Part shown: piece by piece, positions 21,373 to 31,572 of the stretch
Layout: each line of letters begins with the position of its first letter
Numbering within the stretch: the first letter of the stretch is position 1
Assembly (NCBI GenBank): GCA_963575745.1
Contig: CAUYUJ010016482.1
Span: forward strand, 1-64,000
Reading direction: 5' to 3'
Source: Prorocentrum cordatum
Lineage: Eukaryota; Sar; Dinophyceae; Prorocentrales; Prorocentraceae
Length of the DNA: 64,000 nucleotides
Notes under the pieces: model-generated
Database searches by the model: none
What the model saw: the letters and a program-made list of their open reading frames with translations, nothing else
Told to the model about the DNA's origin: nothing
Made by a program: the position numbers and the translations under genes

Positions 21373-21839
21373 TTTGAGGAGAAGGGGAGAGGAAGGAAGT
21401 AGAGGGTTTGAGGAGAGGAGAAGGAGGAGGACAAGGAGGAGGAGGAGGAGGAGGAGGAGCAGGATAAGGAGCAGGAGGACAATGGGGAGGAGAAGGAGGA
21501 GTAGGATGGAGAGCCGAAAGAGGCGGAGGATGAGGAGGGGAGGGCACCAGGGGAAACACTAGAATGATGATGAATCTCCCTTCTCCTGCATTCCCATTCC
21601 CATCCCTTCTCGTGCTCGCATTGTTCCCCTCCTCCTCCTCCTGCTCTTGTTCCTCCTCCACCTCCTGATCCTTCTGCCCCCGCCCCCTCCTCATCCTCCT
21701 CTTCTTCCTCCTCCTCCACCTCCTCCTCCTTCTCCTCCTCCTCCTCCCCCCTCCCTCCTCCCTCCCTCCTCCTCTCCTCCGCCTCCTCCTCCGCTCCTCC
21801 TCCGCGGGGGGGAGAGGGAGTATGGGCGCTTCCACTAGG

Positions 21840-22845
21840 CCGCCGCTGCGTCGCCAGCAGCCCCGTGCTCGGCAGCCACCGGCTCAGCAGCCGCCAGCTC
21901 CGCCAAGCAGCCACCAGTTCAGCAGCCACCTGGTCAGCAGCCACCAGGCGGGCAGCCATCAGGTCAGCAGCCGCCAGATCAGCAGCCACCAGTTCAGCAG
22001 CAACCAGGTCAGCAGCTCGCAGATCAGCAGCCACCGGCCGAGCAGCCACCAGTTCAGCAGCCACAGCAGCCACCAGCCGAGCAGCCGCCAGCCGAGCAGC
22101 CGCCAGCTCAGAAGCCGCCACCAGCTCAGCAGCCACCAGTTCAGCAGCCACCAGATCAGAAAACGCCAGATCAGCAGCCACCAGTTCAGCAGCAACCAGG
22201 TCAGCAGCCACCAGGCGGGCAGCCACCAGATCAGCAGCCACGTGCTCAGCAGCCGCCAGATCATCAGCAGCAACCAGGTCATCAGCCCGCAGATCAGCAG
22301 CCACCGGCCGAGCAACCAGATCAGCAGCCGCCAGCTCAGCAGCCACAGCAGCCACCAGTTCAGCAGCCACCAGGTCAGCAGCCACCAGGTCCTCAGCCTC
22401 AGCAGCTTCCAGATCAGCAGCCACCAGATCAGCAGCCACCAGTTCAGCAGCCACCAGTTCAGCAGCATCAAGGGCCACCAGTTCAGCCTCCATCTGGACC
22501 GAAGACGCCAGTTGGAGGGACTGCGACGCCTGTGTTCATCAACTTCGATGGCGTGGAGCCCGTTGGCGAGGGCGCAGGAGGCAGCTGCAGCGGCGCCTTC
22601 ACGTGCCAGAAGTGCGGCCTGGAGCTCGCAGAGGACGAGCGCGTGCGGGACGCCGACTCTCGCAAATGCGCTCGCGATCTGTGCGAGAAATGCTATGGGA
22701 ACAGCCGCACGTTGCTGCGCAGGTTCAAGCGGAACAAGCAGCTGAAGCCCTGGTGGACCGAGAAGAGCGCGAAGGAGCAGCAGCAGTGGTACATCGACCA
22801 TCGGGAGACAGCCGTGCCGGACAACGGATGGCGTTGTAAAGGGAG
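21840..22845 (+). CDS. P/Q-rich exon with Cys4-type zinc-binding-like domain
   Basis: The exon encodes a long P/Q array (21855-22490) and then a compact domain: TPVFINFDGVEPVG, FTCQKCGLELAEDE, KCARDLCEKCYGNS, LKPWWTEKSAKEQQQWYIDH. The CxxC ... CxxxxCxxC spacing with the following WW...QQWY helix is a pattern I associate with unnamed dinoflagellate proteins, where it precedes a segment like that of the next exon (23456). Zinc binding is inferred from the cysteines. At about 21900 the P/Q reading moves between frames, but no stop appears because the repeat is open in every frame. The 3' end (after NGWRCK) is approximate. Confidence 0.5.
21855..22490 (+). repeat. CAGCAGCCACCAGTT coding repeat, copy 2 (longest)
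   Basis: About 45 imperfect 12-15 base units. All six frames are open through most of the array: QQPPV, SSHQF and AATSS on the plus strand; NWWLL, LVAAE and a third on the minus. Long frames on the other strand are therefore artefacts. Confidence 0.85.
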
Positions 22846-22974
22846 TAGGAGGGCGAGGAAGAGGAGATGGGATGATGAGGTTGTGAGGGGAGGCTGAGGG
22901 AAGAGGGGGGATGGGGATGACAAGGAAAAGCTAGCGAGGACGATGAGGATGAGGATGGATGCGAAGCGCGAGGG

Positions 22975-23115
22975 GTGAGGGGGAGGAGGAGGAGGGAAAG
23001 GCGCAAGCAGGAGGAAGAGGATGAGGGGGAGGAGGAGGAGGAGGAGGAGGAGGAGGAGGAGGAGGAGGAGGAGGAGGAGGAGAGGGAGGAGGAGGACAAG
23101 GAGGAGGAGGAGGAA
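22975..23115. repeat. GGA triplet repeat
   Basis: GAGGAGGAG with few interruptions; the adjoining intron then becomes C/T-rich up to the exon at 23456. Confidence 0.85.
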
Positions 23116-23455
23116 AGCTACCACCACTATGCTGCCCCCGACTCCTGGGCGCCTGGCACCCCTTTCCCACCTTGAGCTCGTTCACGTCGTAGTTCACCTG
23201 GCGCCCCCGCACCCCCGCACCCCCTTTCACCCTCACCGTAGCTCGTTCACCTGGCACCCCCTTTCCCACCTTTCACTCCCCCGCGTCCTCCTCTCTCTTG
23301 CCTTGTCTCCTCTCCTCTTGCTCTCGCCCTTCTCCCTCCCTCTCCTCTCCCCCCTCCTCTCCCCCCGTCCTCCCTTCCCCTCGTTCCCTCCTCCCCTCCC
23401 CCTTCTCCCGCCTCCCCCCTCCTCCCGTTCCTGCCCCTCCACCTCCAGCTTTGCC

Positions 23456-25351
23456 ATGCCTCCCGAGGAAGCGCACGAGATGCTCACGCTTGTGACGACG
23501 ACGGAGACCAAGGTCGAGGATCAACATCGGGAGCGCACCCACTGGAAGCCGTGGACCCTGGTGAGGCGGGACTTGGCGCTGGAGGGGTTTACCAACCCGA
23601 AAGACCAGCAGCTGGAGTTCCGTCGGCGGTGCATGAGCCGTGAGTACACGGTGAAGCCCGACCCGCGGCGCCCAGGAGGGTACCTCATCGCGGAGTACCA
23701 GGGCGAGATCGACGACGCTGTGCTGACGAAGGGGACGACGGCGTCATTGACGAAGAGCAGCTCGTCGAGCCTCACTGGTACGGAGCTGGACACGGCCTTG
23801 CAGAGCATGACGTCGAACGTTGGCGCTGCGTTGACGGCGGTCCAGGAGAGCCAGAGGGCGTCGCACGGCCAAGGGGAGGATCGCGATCACGTTGCTGTTC
23901 CTGAGGATTTCCTGGAGAGCGTGTACAGAGGCACGCTGGACTGTGCCCCTCAGCTTCACGGCGCGCTCGGCAGCTTCATCGAGGATCAGACTACGAGGGC
24001 GGAGAAGGAGAAGGTCTTGGCCCACATGGAGGCGCTCGAGGACATCGAGGCAAAAAAATTGGCCAAGGATGCTGCGGCGGCCAAGGTGAATCCAGTCACA
24101 GTCCGCCTCGGTACCTTGAAGCTGGCGGATCGTCTTCAGAGTTCCTTGGTGAGCGCCTTGGAGAACCAGGTATCGGAAGGAATCAACGTGCTCGAATACA
24201 TGAAATCTAAGATTTCAGCGACGGATTTAGATGGAGAGCCATGGAAACCTTTCAAAGACAAGCTTGAGGCCCTCTCCACAGCCGCGCAGGATGAGATCAA
24301 TAATGTCAAAGCCAGAATCTCGAAGCTTTGTGCTCACATCGATTCGCCGGCTTGGGACTTGTCTGTCGCTGGTGTGAAAGAGGCCTTCAAGAAGATCGCT
24401 GCCGAACAGAAAAAAGATTGTTGCCACCAGGTCTTGACAGCGAAGATGTTGCAGAATTGTCGGTCTCTTCTCGCGAAGGCCGCCAGCGGCGGTGCCTCTT
24501 CCAAGAAACGCAAGGCTGGAGAGAGGGCAGAGATTCTGGACATTGGCGAGACGCAGGACTACCGCCCAGCGCTGACGATGGTAAAAGCTACGATCCACGA
24601 CGCACCTGTAGGAGTGATGAACTCGTTGTGCAACCTCGACTTCCAGAACGCTTGCCTCATCGACGTCAAGGCCTCACTGGATCCCCTGCTTTCCTCAGCT
24701 GACTGGAAGCCGCTGGCCAAATGGTGCAAGGAAAAGGTGATGTCCTGGGAGAGCGATGGCGCGGCGCCCGCCTTTGGGGCAGTGTCTCAGCCTGGAATCC
24801 TCATGATGCTGAGGGGGTTGGTGAAAGACGAGGCGAATGGCCAGACTATCTTCCGAAGCGCCTTCGTGCCGGTGACGCCGAAGGACCAGGCTCTCCACAA
24901 GCACATCTTCGGAGTTCAAATCTATACGATCCCAGCCGGGCACTGTTCTGCGGGCCCCTCCTCGTATGGCCTCAGCGAGGTCAGGGTCGTCACTGGCGGA
25001 GAAGAAGTGGTGGTGGGCGTCAAGGCGAAGCAGGAGCACTCCCTGGCCGAGACCGTTGGCTTCTTGAAGAGCCTTCCTGGTGCAGGGCTCCTTCAGTTGG
25101 CGCGCGAGCAGGGCAACTTCGCCATGGTCATCCGCGAAGGTTCGTTGGCCGTCTTGCCCGCCGGCTTCGTGTACCTCACTTTTCGGCCTGTCCCGTGCCA
25201 GGGCATGCGGTGGGGGTTCTGCGCGGGGTGGCAGGGCGAATTGTCCACCTGTCGCATGAGCGTGGCGAGCGTCATGGAGGCGCACAGCGCCGTGAAGGGC
25301 TCGCCGTACGAGACTTGGTGGGACAAGCTCGCGGAGCTCGGCGATCGGTGA
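23456..25351 (+). CDS. Large dinoflagellate-type protein, function unknown
   Basis: A 631-codon open frame with even composition, from ATG 23456 (GCCATGCC, after CCTCCAG) to TGA 25349. The N-terminal part reads HWKPWTLVRRDLALEGF, QLEFRRRCMSREYTV and GGYLIAEYQGEID. The middle is helical and Lys/Ala-rich (KEKVLAHMEALEDIEAKKLA, IEAKKLAKDAAAAK) with a basic SSKKRKAGERA. The C-terminal part has VVVGVKAKQEHSLAETVGFL and VLPAGFVYLTFRPVPCQGMR. I know this order from unnamed dinoflagellate proteins in which a Cys4 plus WW..WY domain precedes it, so it probably belongs with the exon at 21840-22845. No biochemical role can be given. CTCCAG just before may be an intron acceptor rather than a trans-splice site. 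Confidence 0.6.
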   Translation: MPPEEAHEMLTLVTTTETKVEDQHRERTHWKPWTLVRRDLALEGFTNPKDQQLEFRRRCMSREYTVKPDPRRPGGYLIAEYQGEIDDAVLTKGTTASLTKSSSSSLTGTELDTALQSMTSNVGAALTAVQESQRASHGQGEDRDHVAVPEDFLESVYRGTLDCAPQLHGALGSFIEDQTTRAEKEKVLAHMEALEDIEAKKLAKDAAAAKVNPVTVRLGTLKLADRLQSSLVSALENQVSEGINVLEYMKSKISATDLDGEPWKPFKDKLEALSTAAQDEINNVKARISKLCAHIDSPAWDLSVAGVKEAFKKIAAEQKKDCCHQVLTAKMLQNCRSLLAKAASGGASSKKRKAGERAEILDIGETQDYRPALTMVKATIHDAPVGVMNSLCNLDFQNACLIDVKASLDPLLSSADWKPLAKWCKEKVMSWESDGAAPAFGAVSQPGILMMLRGLVKDEANGQTIFRSAFVPVTPKDQALHKHIFGVQIYTIPAGHCSAGPSSYGLSEVRVVTGGEEVVVGVKAKQEHSLAETVGFLKSLPGAGLLQLAREQGNFAMVIREGSLAVLPAGFVYLTFRPVPCQGMRWGFCAGWQGELSTCRMSVASVMEAHSAVKGSPYETWWDKLAELGDR

Positions 25352-25978
25352 TTGAGGCGCGCACCAGGCCGCCCGCTCGCTCGACGGGCCCGCGGCCCGT
25401 GCAGCTCAGCAGTCTCCTCTCCCCCTCCCCATCCAGCCGAGGAGTGGATATCAGGAGGGAGACGCAATATGATGGAGGGTGAGTGGCGAGAGATAGAGAG
25501 AAAGAGAGGGGATGGGGAGGATGGGGAGGAAGAAGAAGAGAGGGAGGATATACCATGGGGGAGGAGGACGACGACGAAGGGAAGGCAGAGGGAGCAAGGG
25601 AATGCAATGAGGAGGGCAGGGGTACAGAGGGGGGCGATGAGGATATCATGACTCCCGTCCCTCTCTCCGCCTCCTGTTCCTCCGCCTCCACCCCCGCTTC
25701 CTCCTGCCCTTCTACTCCTACGCGTCTGGCCAGCCTCTCTCCCTCCTTCGCCCTTCCCTCCTCTTCCCTCGTCTCTGCTTGCCTGACCTTTCCGCATCAT
25801 CCAGCCTTTCCTTGTCAAGATGCTCCTTCTGCTGCTGCTGGCGCGCCTCCCTTTCTATCCTGCTGCCTCCTCGTGCAATGACCTCTCCATCTCCTTCTGT
25901 CTCCCCTTCTCACCGTGCTCGATCCGCCTCATCTTCTATCCTCCACTTTGTGGCCCTGACGCTCTGCTTATCTCTCGT
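25352..25978. other. Non-coding, purine-rich then pyrimidine-rich
   Basis: Purine-rich (25470-25640), then C/T-rich. No supported coding sequence. Confidence 0.45.
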
Positions 25979-26966
25979 CTGGCCTTTGTTCGACGCTGGT
26001 TTCAGTTTTCGATTGTTGCCGCTTGTAGCTGGTAGTGGGTATCCAGCTCCTAATACAGTTCGTGCTCTTTGTGCTGGCGCTCGACAGCTCAAGAGCCAGC
26101 CTTCGTCAATGGGCGACAGCCGTTATGCCATCGTGGGTGGGTCCACCGCCGAGTTTCGATTTCCTGAAAGGCGAGCGCAGGGGGACCAGAGGCACATAGG
26201 GCAGAAACATACCTACTCGATGGCAAGGGCTAAGATTCAATTGCTCCGCCTCGATGGAGGCGCGCTGCTGAGCATCGCTGGTAGAACTATTGATGATGCG
26301 GACGAGCAGTCGAAGGGATTTGCGCTCGCGCTTCTGTCAGAAACCTTGCTTCCCATTGCCCCCCTCTCGGCTCGCCGCGTTGACGGCAACTTGGGAATGG
26401 AGGTCGACGGAGAGATGGCCCCTTGGGATGGGCCTGTCGAGCAGTAGGTCGATTGTTCCCAGGCAGAGTTTTTTTGAGGTCCCAGGTCCGCCTTGGGGCA
26501 TGCCACGCCGGCAACATTCGATTCGGTCATCACCCTGGAGCGTGGCATTAGCTTACGGTTTGTGGTGCTGTATCGATCCTTGATCCTCTCCTCCATCCTC
26601 CTCGGTGATAACCCTGAGCTCGGCTCTCGTTCCACTCCTCCTCGGTCCTCTCAGGGGGCGTGGGGCTCCGCAATCAACGAGGCATGTGAGATCTCGGCTC
26701 GAGATATCATTATGGCGGGCTTCGACTTATCTCAGGGGCGCTGGGTAGAACTCGTGGAATCCGTGTTTAACTGGGACTGCGTCCCACTTTACGTCGTGCC
26801 GCGGTTCGTGCTACCGCCACCTGGACCGCCCAGCCCGCCCAGCTGGACCGACCTCGACGATGAGCCCAGTGAGCTCGACACCGCTAGTCACGAATTGTTT
26901 CCTGAAGACCGCATGGGTGAGGATCCTGCAGACGCCATGGATGAGGATCCTGGAGACACCTCATGA
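25979..26966 (+). pseudogene. Coding-like stretch with two in-frame stops
   Basis: One frame carries protein-like sequence across the region: RLLPLVAGSGYPAPNTVRAL, DSRYAIVGGSTAEFRFPERR, AKIQLLRLDGGALLSIAGRT, then, after TAG (26445) and TGA (26475, at a T7 run), GHATPATFDSVITLERGISL, INEACEISARDIIMAGFDLS, RWVELVESVFNWDCVPLYVV and an acidic tail ending at 26964. Both sides of the stops are in the same frame, so this is either a decayed gene or two exons of one gene with an unseen splice. No family is named. It lies between the 23456 exon and the methyltransferase exons and could belong to either gene. Confidence 0.4.
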
Positions 26967-27244
26967 GGCCTCACTCGGGTCAGAGGACGGCGGGCAAGGA
27001 GGAGGAGGATAATGGATCGATGACGTTCCTAGGAGGGAGGTTGGAAGGGAGGGAAGGGGGTGGAGTGGAGATCCCTCCGTCCCTCGCTCGCCCCTTACTC
27101 TATCCTCCTCCTCCTCCTCATCATCACCCACCCTCTCCTCCTCCACTTCCTCCGCCACCTTCTCCTCGACCTCCTTCTCATCCCCCTCTCCCCCTGATCC
27201 TCCCTCTGGCCGCTGGGGCGGGGCTCCTCCCTCCGCGCCGCCAG

Positions 27245-29733
27245 GTCGCTGGCGACATCCTGAACTTGAGGATCAGGAACGGCCTGGTGGAGGGGCCGGC
27301 AGGGCGGCCCGCGGGTTTCGTCCCCAGCGAGGGTTTCGTCTGCGGGTTCCCATGCCCGCCCTGGAGCTTCTTGGGCAAGAAGGCCGGCATGGAGGACGAG
27401 AGAGCCCAGGTGCTCTGTTGCCGGGGGAGGGGGGCCTTGAGGATTGTCAGGTCGTCTGTGGGGGGGCTTTGATACCGCTGGGTCTTGGAGGGCCCCGCGC
27501 GGGCTCGGCGGGGGTCATTAGGCCTCGTTTGGAGTAGCAAGCTAGAGGAGACAGAGTGCGAGGATGTCGTGGTGGATCGAACGGATGACGAGAGGAGGGG
27601 GGAGAGGGTTGACAAGGGGACGAGGGACGAGGGCGCGACAGATGGATGGCGACAACGGCGACCGACTTGGACGTCTCGAGTCGAGGGGCTGAGGTGGCGG
27701 GGCCTTGTTGTCATTGCCTGGGCCTTGTAGCTGATGATGGGGGGCGCCCTTCCTCCTCCTCCTCCTCCTCCTCCTCCTCCTCCTCCTCCTCCTTCTCCCC
27801 CCTCCTCCTTCTCCTCCCCCTCCCTCTTCCTCACCCTCCTCCTTCTCCTCCTCCCCCCCTCTTCCTTCCCTGCAAGTCTTCCTTCCTCCGCTCCTTTCTC
27901 TTCTCTCCTCCTTTTTTGTTTGCTTTAAGCCGTAGGTGTATTGCAAGATGAAAGAGCTCTTGGAGTGGCTGGCGGGCAACCGCCTGTGCTGGTTCCTCCT
28001 GGAGAACGTCCAGGGCATCGCGAGGCGCCAGCACGGCAAGGCCTCATTCTTGACCTCCGAGCTTTTGCCCTGGCTCTCTGAGAAGTTGCCGGACCGAAAG
28101 GGAGTCGGACATTATGTGCCCAGTGTTGTGAGGTTTTTCTCCACCTCCGTTTTGAGGCCTGTGGCGCCCTGCAGGGTTTCCATCCTTTCCTCGGCCATTG
28201 CCTGCCCCCCTTGGGGGTGGTGCAAAGGCCCGCCAAAACGCCGAGGGGTCACCCCCTTCCTCGTCATCTCCCCCTGCTCTCGTTCCCTGCGCTTGCTTTC
28301 CGAGCGAGGACTTCGAGGTCAACTGGCACCAAGTGGACGCCATCGGGGACTGCGTGCCGTGCCACAGGAGCCGGGTCTTCATCGTTGGCATCCGCAAGAG
28401 TATCTTGGAGAGGGCCTCCTGCGCTCCAGGGGTATCGTCCGTTCTGCTGCGCGAGGGCTCGTGGCTGAGGCCGTTGCGCCCTGAGGATCCAGTCAGCTTG
28501 GTTGACATCCTGGAGGTGAAGGGCGACTTGGCGGCGGGTCCGCTGCCAACCGCGCCGGGCCTTCTCGCCAACGTCGAGGCGCGCCAGTAGGTGGTTAGGA
28601 TGTGGAGGGGGGGGGAGTGGAGCTTGGATGCAAAGCGGATGGAAGATGACATAGGAGGAGGCGGTCGGAGGCGGGAAGTGGAGCGGATACATAAATAAGG
28701 AAGGAGGGGGACGAGGAAGAGGAGGGAGGCGGAGATGGGGGATCATGGAGGAAGTTTTCTGATTGTTGAAATGGACACTTGGCCTGCGCAGGCCTACAAC
28801 GAGCTCTTCACAGAACTGAAGAACAAGACGGGGTGCGAGCTTGCAGTAGCGGACCTCACCCGCGATCCCAAGAAGACCTACGGCCCGATCTTGGTGCCTG
28901 GCGCTCTTCCGTGTCTAACAACACGGAACGAATACTTATGGGTGGTAGGCAGCGCTCCAGGCAGAGTAGCAGGGGCTGGGAGGTACCTCACGGCGGGAGA
29001 GAAGGCCTCCGCCATGGGCTTCAGGCCCGACAGCCTCCTCTCGACCCTGCCGCCTGGCGCCGTGCACGCTGCCGTTGGCAACAGCATGGCGGTGTCGTCC
29101 GTGGGCAGGGCCCTCTGCCCGTTGATGCGAATCATGGGGATGTACGAGTGGGCGGAGTGGCAGCTTCCCAAAAGGGTCAGTGCGGGCGCCAGCCCAGCAG
29201 CCGAGCAGCCACCAGCTCAGCAGCCACGAGCAGAGCAGCCGAGCAGCCACCAGCTCAGCAGCCACCAGTTTACCAGCCGAGCAGCCACCAGCTCACCAGC
29301 CGAGCAGCCACCAGCAGGGCGCCACCAGCCAGCAGCCACCAGCCGAGCAGCCGCCAGCTCTGCCTCAGCAGCCGAGCAGCCACCAGACATCAAGGACGGA
29401 GCCTCCGACGTGTCCGAGGCGCCGCTCGACGAGGTAAAGGTAAGGACGGTGTGGGGCACCGCTAGTGGCCTCGGCGGCGAGAGTCTGCGCGAGAACCAGT
29501 TGCCGCCCGACATGGCTGTCAGCTTCTACCGGCGCCACGATGCTTGGAGCTGGAGTGGCAAGGTGCAGGGCCCGCACCTCCTTGTCAGCGTGACGGTCCC
29601 GGCGGCGGCGGCTGGGGTGACGGTGAACGTTTTCAACAGCGGCGGCGCAGCGCCTCCGCCGCCGCCTGGCAAGCGGCAGATGGCGCTCTCCGAGTTCGAT
29701 GGTTGGGCGCTGAAGAAGTCGCGGCCCTCGTGA
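27245..29733 (+). CDS. Cytosine-5 DNA methyltransferase, spliced, with P/Q-rich insert
   Basis: Four exons join in phase 0: 27245-27409, 27936-28091, 28309-28578 and 28792-29733 (510 residues). Exon 1 has VCGFPCPPWSFLGKKAG, motif IV, with the catalytic Cys codon at 27353. Exon 2 has CWFLLENVQGI, motif VI. Exon 3 has VPCHRSRVFIVGIRKS, motif VIII. Exon 4 has LPCLTTRNEYLW, GRYLTAGEKASAMGF and AVGNSMAVSSVGRAL, motifs IX-X. Motif I (the S-adenosylmethionine site) should lie upstream but was not found, so the gene begins on an earlier exon. Exon 4 continues with a P/Q array and a C-terminal part (LPPDMAVSFYRRHDAWSWSG). The protein is inferred to methylate cytosine in nuclear DNA. Introns: GT-AG, GA-AG and GC-AG. 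Confidence 0.75.
27735..27880. repeat. CCT triplet repeat inside the methyltransferase intron
   Basis: CTCCTCCTC in the intron between the motif IV and motif VI exons. All frames in it are artefacts. Confidence 0.8.
29170..29390 (+). repeat. CAGCAGCCACCAGCTC coding repeat, copy 3
   Basis: The same unit as at 17.1 and 21.9 kb, here in the last methyltransferase exon. Reading slips between PPAEQ, SSHQL and RAATS types because of small indels, yet no stop arises. Confidence 0.85.
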
Positions 29734-31440
29734 GCTTGAGCCTCAGCGCGAGGGGTGAGGATGGAAGGAGTGAGAGGAGTTAAATATGGATGGGGTGAGG
29801 GGATGAAGGAGGTGGAGGAATCAGGAGTGAGGAGACAGGAGTAGGATGGAGGACTGAGGAGGCGGCCCGCCCTGCCCGTCGCTTCTCCTTTTCCTCTTCA
29901 CCCCTCTAGCTCGTAGCCTCCGCTCTCGCGGCACAAGTGAGGAACGGGTTGTCGCCCTCCTCACTTAGGCCGCAGTGGAATACACGAGCTACTGATCCGT
30001 CCATCCGTCACAGACAAAGGACATTGGCTCGCAAGTGGTCGTCTGTCTCGTTCTCATCTTGACCTTCGCATCCTCTTGCCATCCTCCCTTTCCTCCTTCT
30101 CCGCCTTGCTTCTCTTCCTGCTCACCCCCTCCACTGTCTTCTCCTCTGCCTCGGCCTCCTCCTCCTTCAGACTTGATTTGTTTCCTGTTCCTGCCTCCTC
30201 CCTCCACTCCACTCCTCGTTCCCCCCCTCAGCTCTTTTCCTTTTCCTCGCCCTCTGCGTCGTATTCGAATGCCCTTCCACCTCCTCCCCAGCTTCGCGCG
30301 CCCGCCGTCGCCTGGCCGCTCCAGCGGGTAGCCAAGCAGCTTGGCCATTTTGGCCGTCGCGCACGCCTGGCGAGGGCGCGACGCCGTTCACGGGCGCGTC
30401 GCCGGGCCAAGGGGAGAGGAGCCAGAGGAGGGCAGGGCCAGGGGGGGTGGGGGGACACAGAACGAGTGGACAGAGAAGGAATTGGAATGATGCGGAGGAG
30501 TGGCGGAAGACGTGCACGCGCTTCTCGAGTTGGCGAGATTTGGGCCGATGGAGGGCCCATAGGGGGAGGGGGTAGGGTGGGTGGGAGAGGGGTACATAGA
30601 TGAGGGGGCACGGACAGATCCTCCCAAGCCCCGACCCCTTTGGCTCGGTAGACTCGCCCGCGCCACGTTGCAAGTTGCAGGGCCTGCCGAGGGAAACGAG
30701 CAGGCAGATATCCGATGAAATGGCGATCTCGGAGCCTGGTCCTGTGCTCACTCTGTCTCTGACTGTCTGTCTGCCTGTCTGTCTCTCTCTCTCTCTCTTT
30801 TTCTTTCTCTCTCTCTCTCTCTCACTCTCTTTCTCCCTCCCATCCCCCTCCCTCTCTCTACTTTTTGTGTTTCTCTCTCTCTCTCTCTCTCTCTCCGTCT
30901 CCCTCTCTCTCTCTCTCTCTCCCTCTCCCTCCCTCTCTCTCCCCCTCCATCCCTTTTTTTTTCTCTCTCTCTCTCTCTGTGTCTCATTTCCTCCTTCCCT
31001 CTCTTCCTCTCTCTCTCTCTCTCTTCTCTCTTCCCGCGCTCTCGTTGCTGTCTTCTCGCTTCCTCAATCACCCCCTCGCTCTTCTCTGCTCCCCGCGTAC
31101 TCTCCTTGCTCTCCCCCTTCTGCTTCGTTTCCTGCGCCTCAGCCTGAAGAGAAGAAGGAAAGGGCGGGGGCGTCGCTGGGCCTCCATGGCCTTGGACAGC
31201 AGGTGGGCCCCCAGCCCCCCGCGGCATTTGCGCCGCAACGGCAGCGCGGGGGTCCGAGCTTGCGAGTCTCTTCGCCTGCTGCTTCCCTTCTGTTCCGCCC
31301 CGTCTCCGCCGCCCCTGGTCCCCGGCACCGCTGTCGTTCCCTCGCCCTTCTCATTTCTCCTTCTTCTCATCCGCCTGCCCCTGCTGCTCCCCCCTCCTCC
31401 CCCGCCCTCTTTTTTGTTCGGCTTCTTTCCTTTTTTTGGG
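29734..31440. other. Non-coding with CT microsatellites; possible small exons
   Basis: A long CTCTCTCT tract runs from about 30755 to 31045. Two short coding-like pieces were seen but cannot be assigned: about 30300-30410 (Arg/Ala-rich) and about 31141-31265 (EKKERAGASLGLHGLGQQVG, PQPPAAFAPQRQRGGP). Confidence 0.4.
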
Positions 31441-31446
31441 GGGGGA

Positions 31447-31467
31447 TCCGTTGCCATTTTGGCTCAG
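31447..31467 (+). other. Second spliced-leader relic
   Basis: TCCGTTGCCATTTTGGCTCA followed by G differs from the canonical dinoflagellate leader by one substitution (A to T) and one missing A near the end. The GTCGTAGCC string 4 bases downstream may be the start of a second, more worn leader, as expected when a cDNA is recycled more than once. Confidence 0.65.
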
Positions 31468-31572
31468 ACGTCGTAGCCGAAACATTTCGGCGACATCAGA
31501 GGCGCTTAATGGCGCTACCCGCGGACCGCCCGCGGTGCGAGCGAGCGCGGTCGCGGCGGCGGCGGCGGCGCC

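Noticed and set aside
21339-22801. Long minus-strand frames rich in LVAAE and NWWLL
   Set aside because: Antisense reading of the CAGCAGCCACCAGTT repeat, which is open in all six frames. The plus-strand P/Q reading leads into a real Cys-containing domain.
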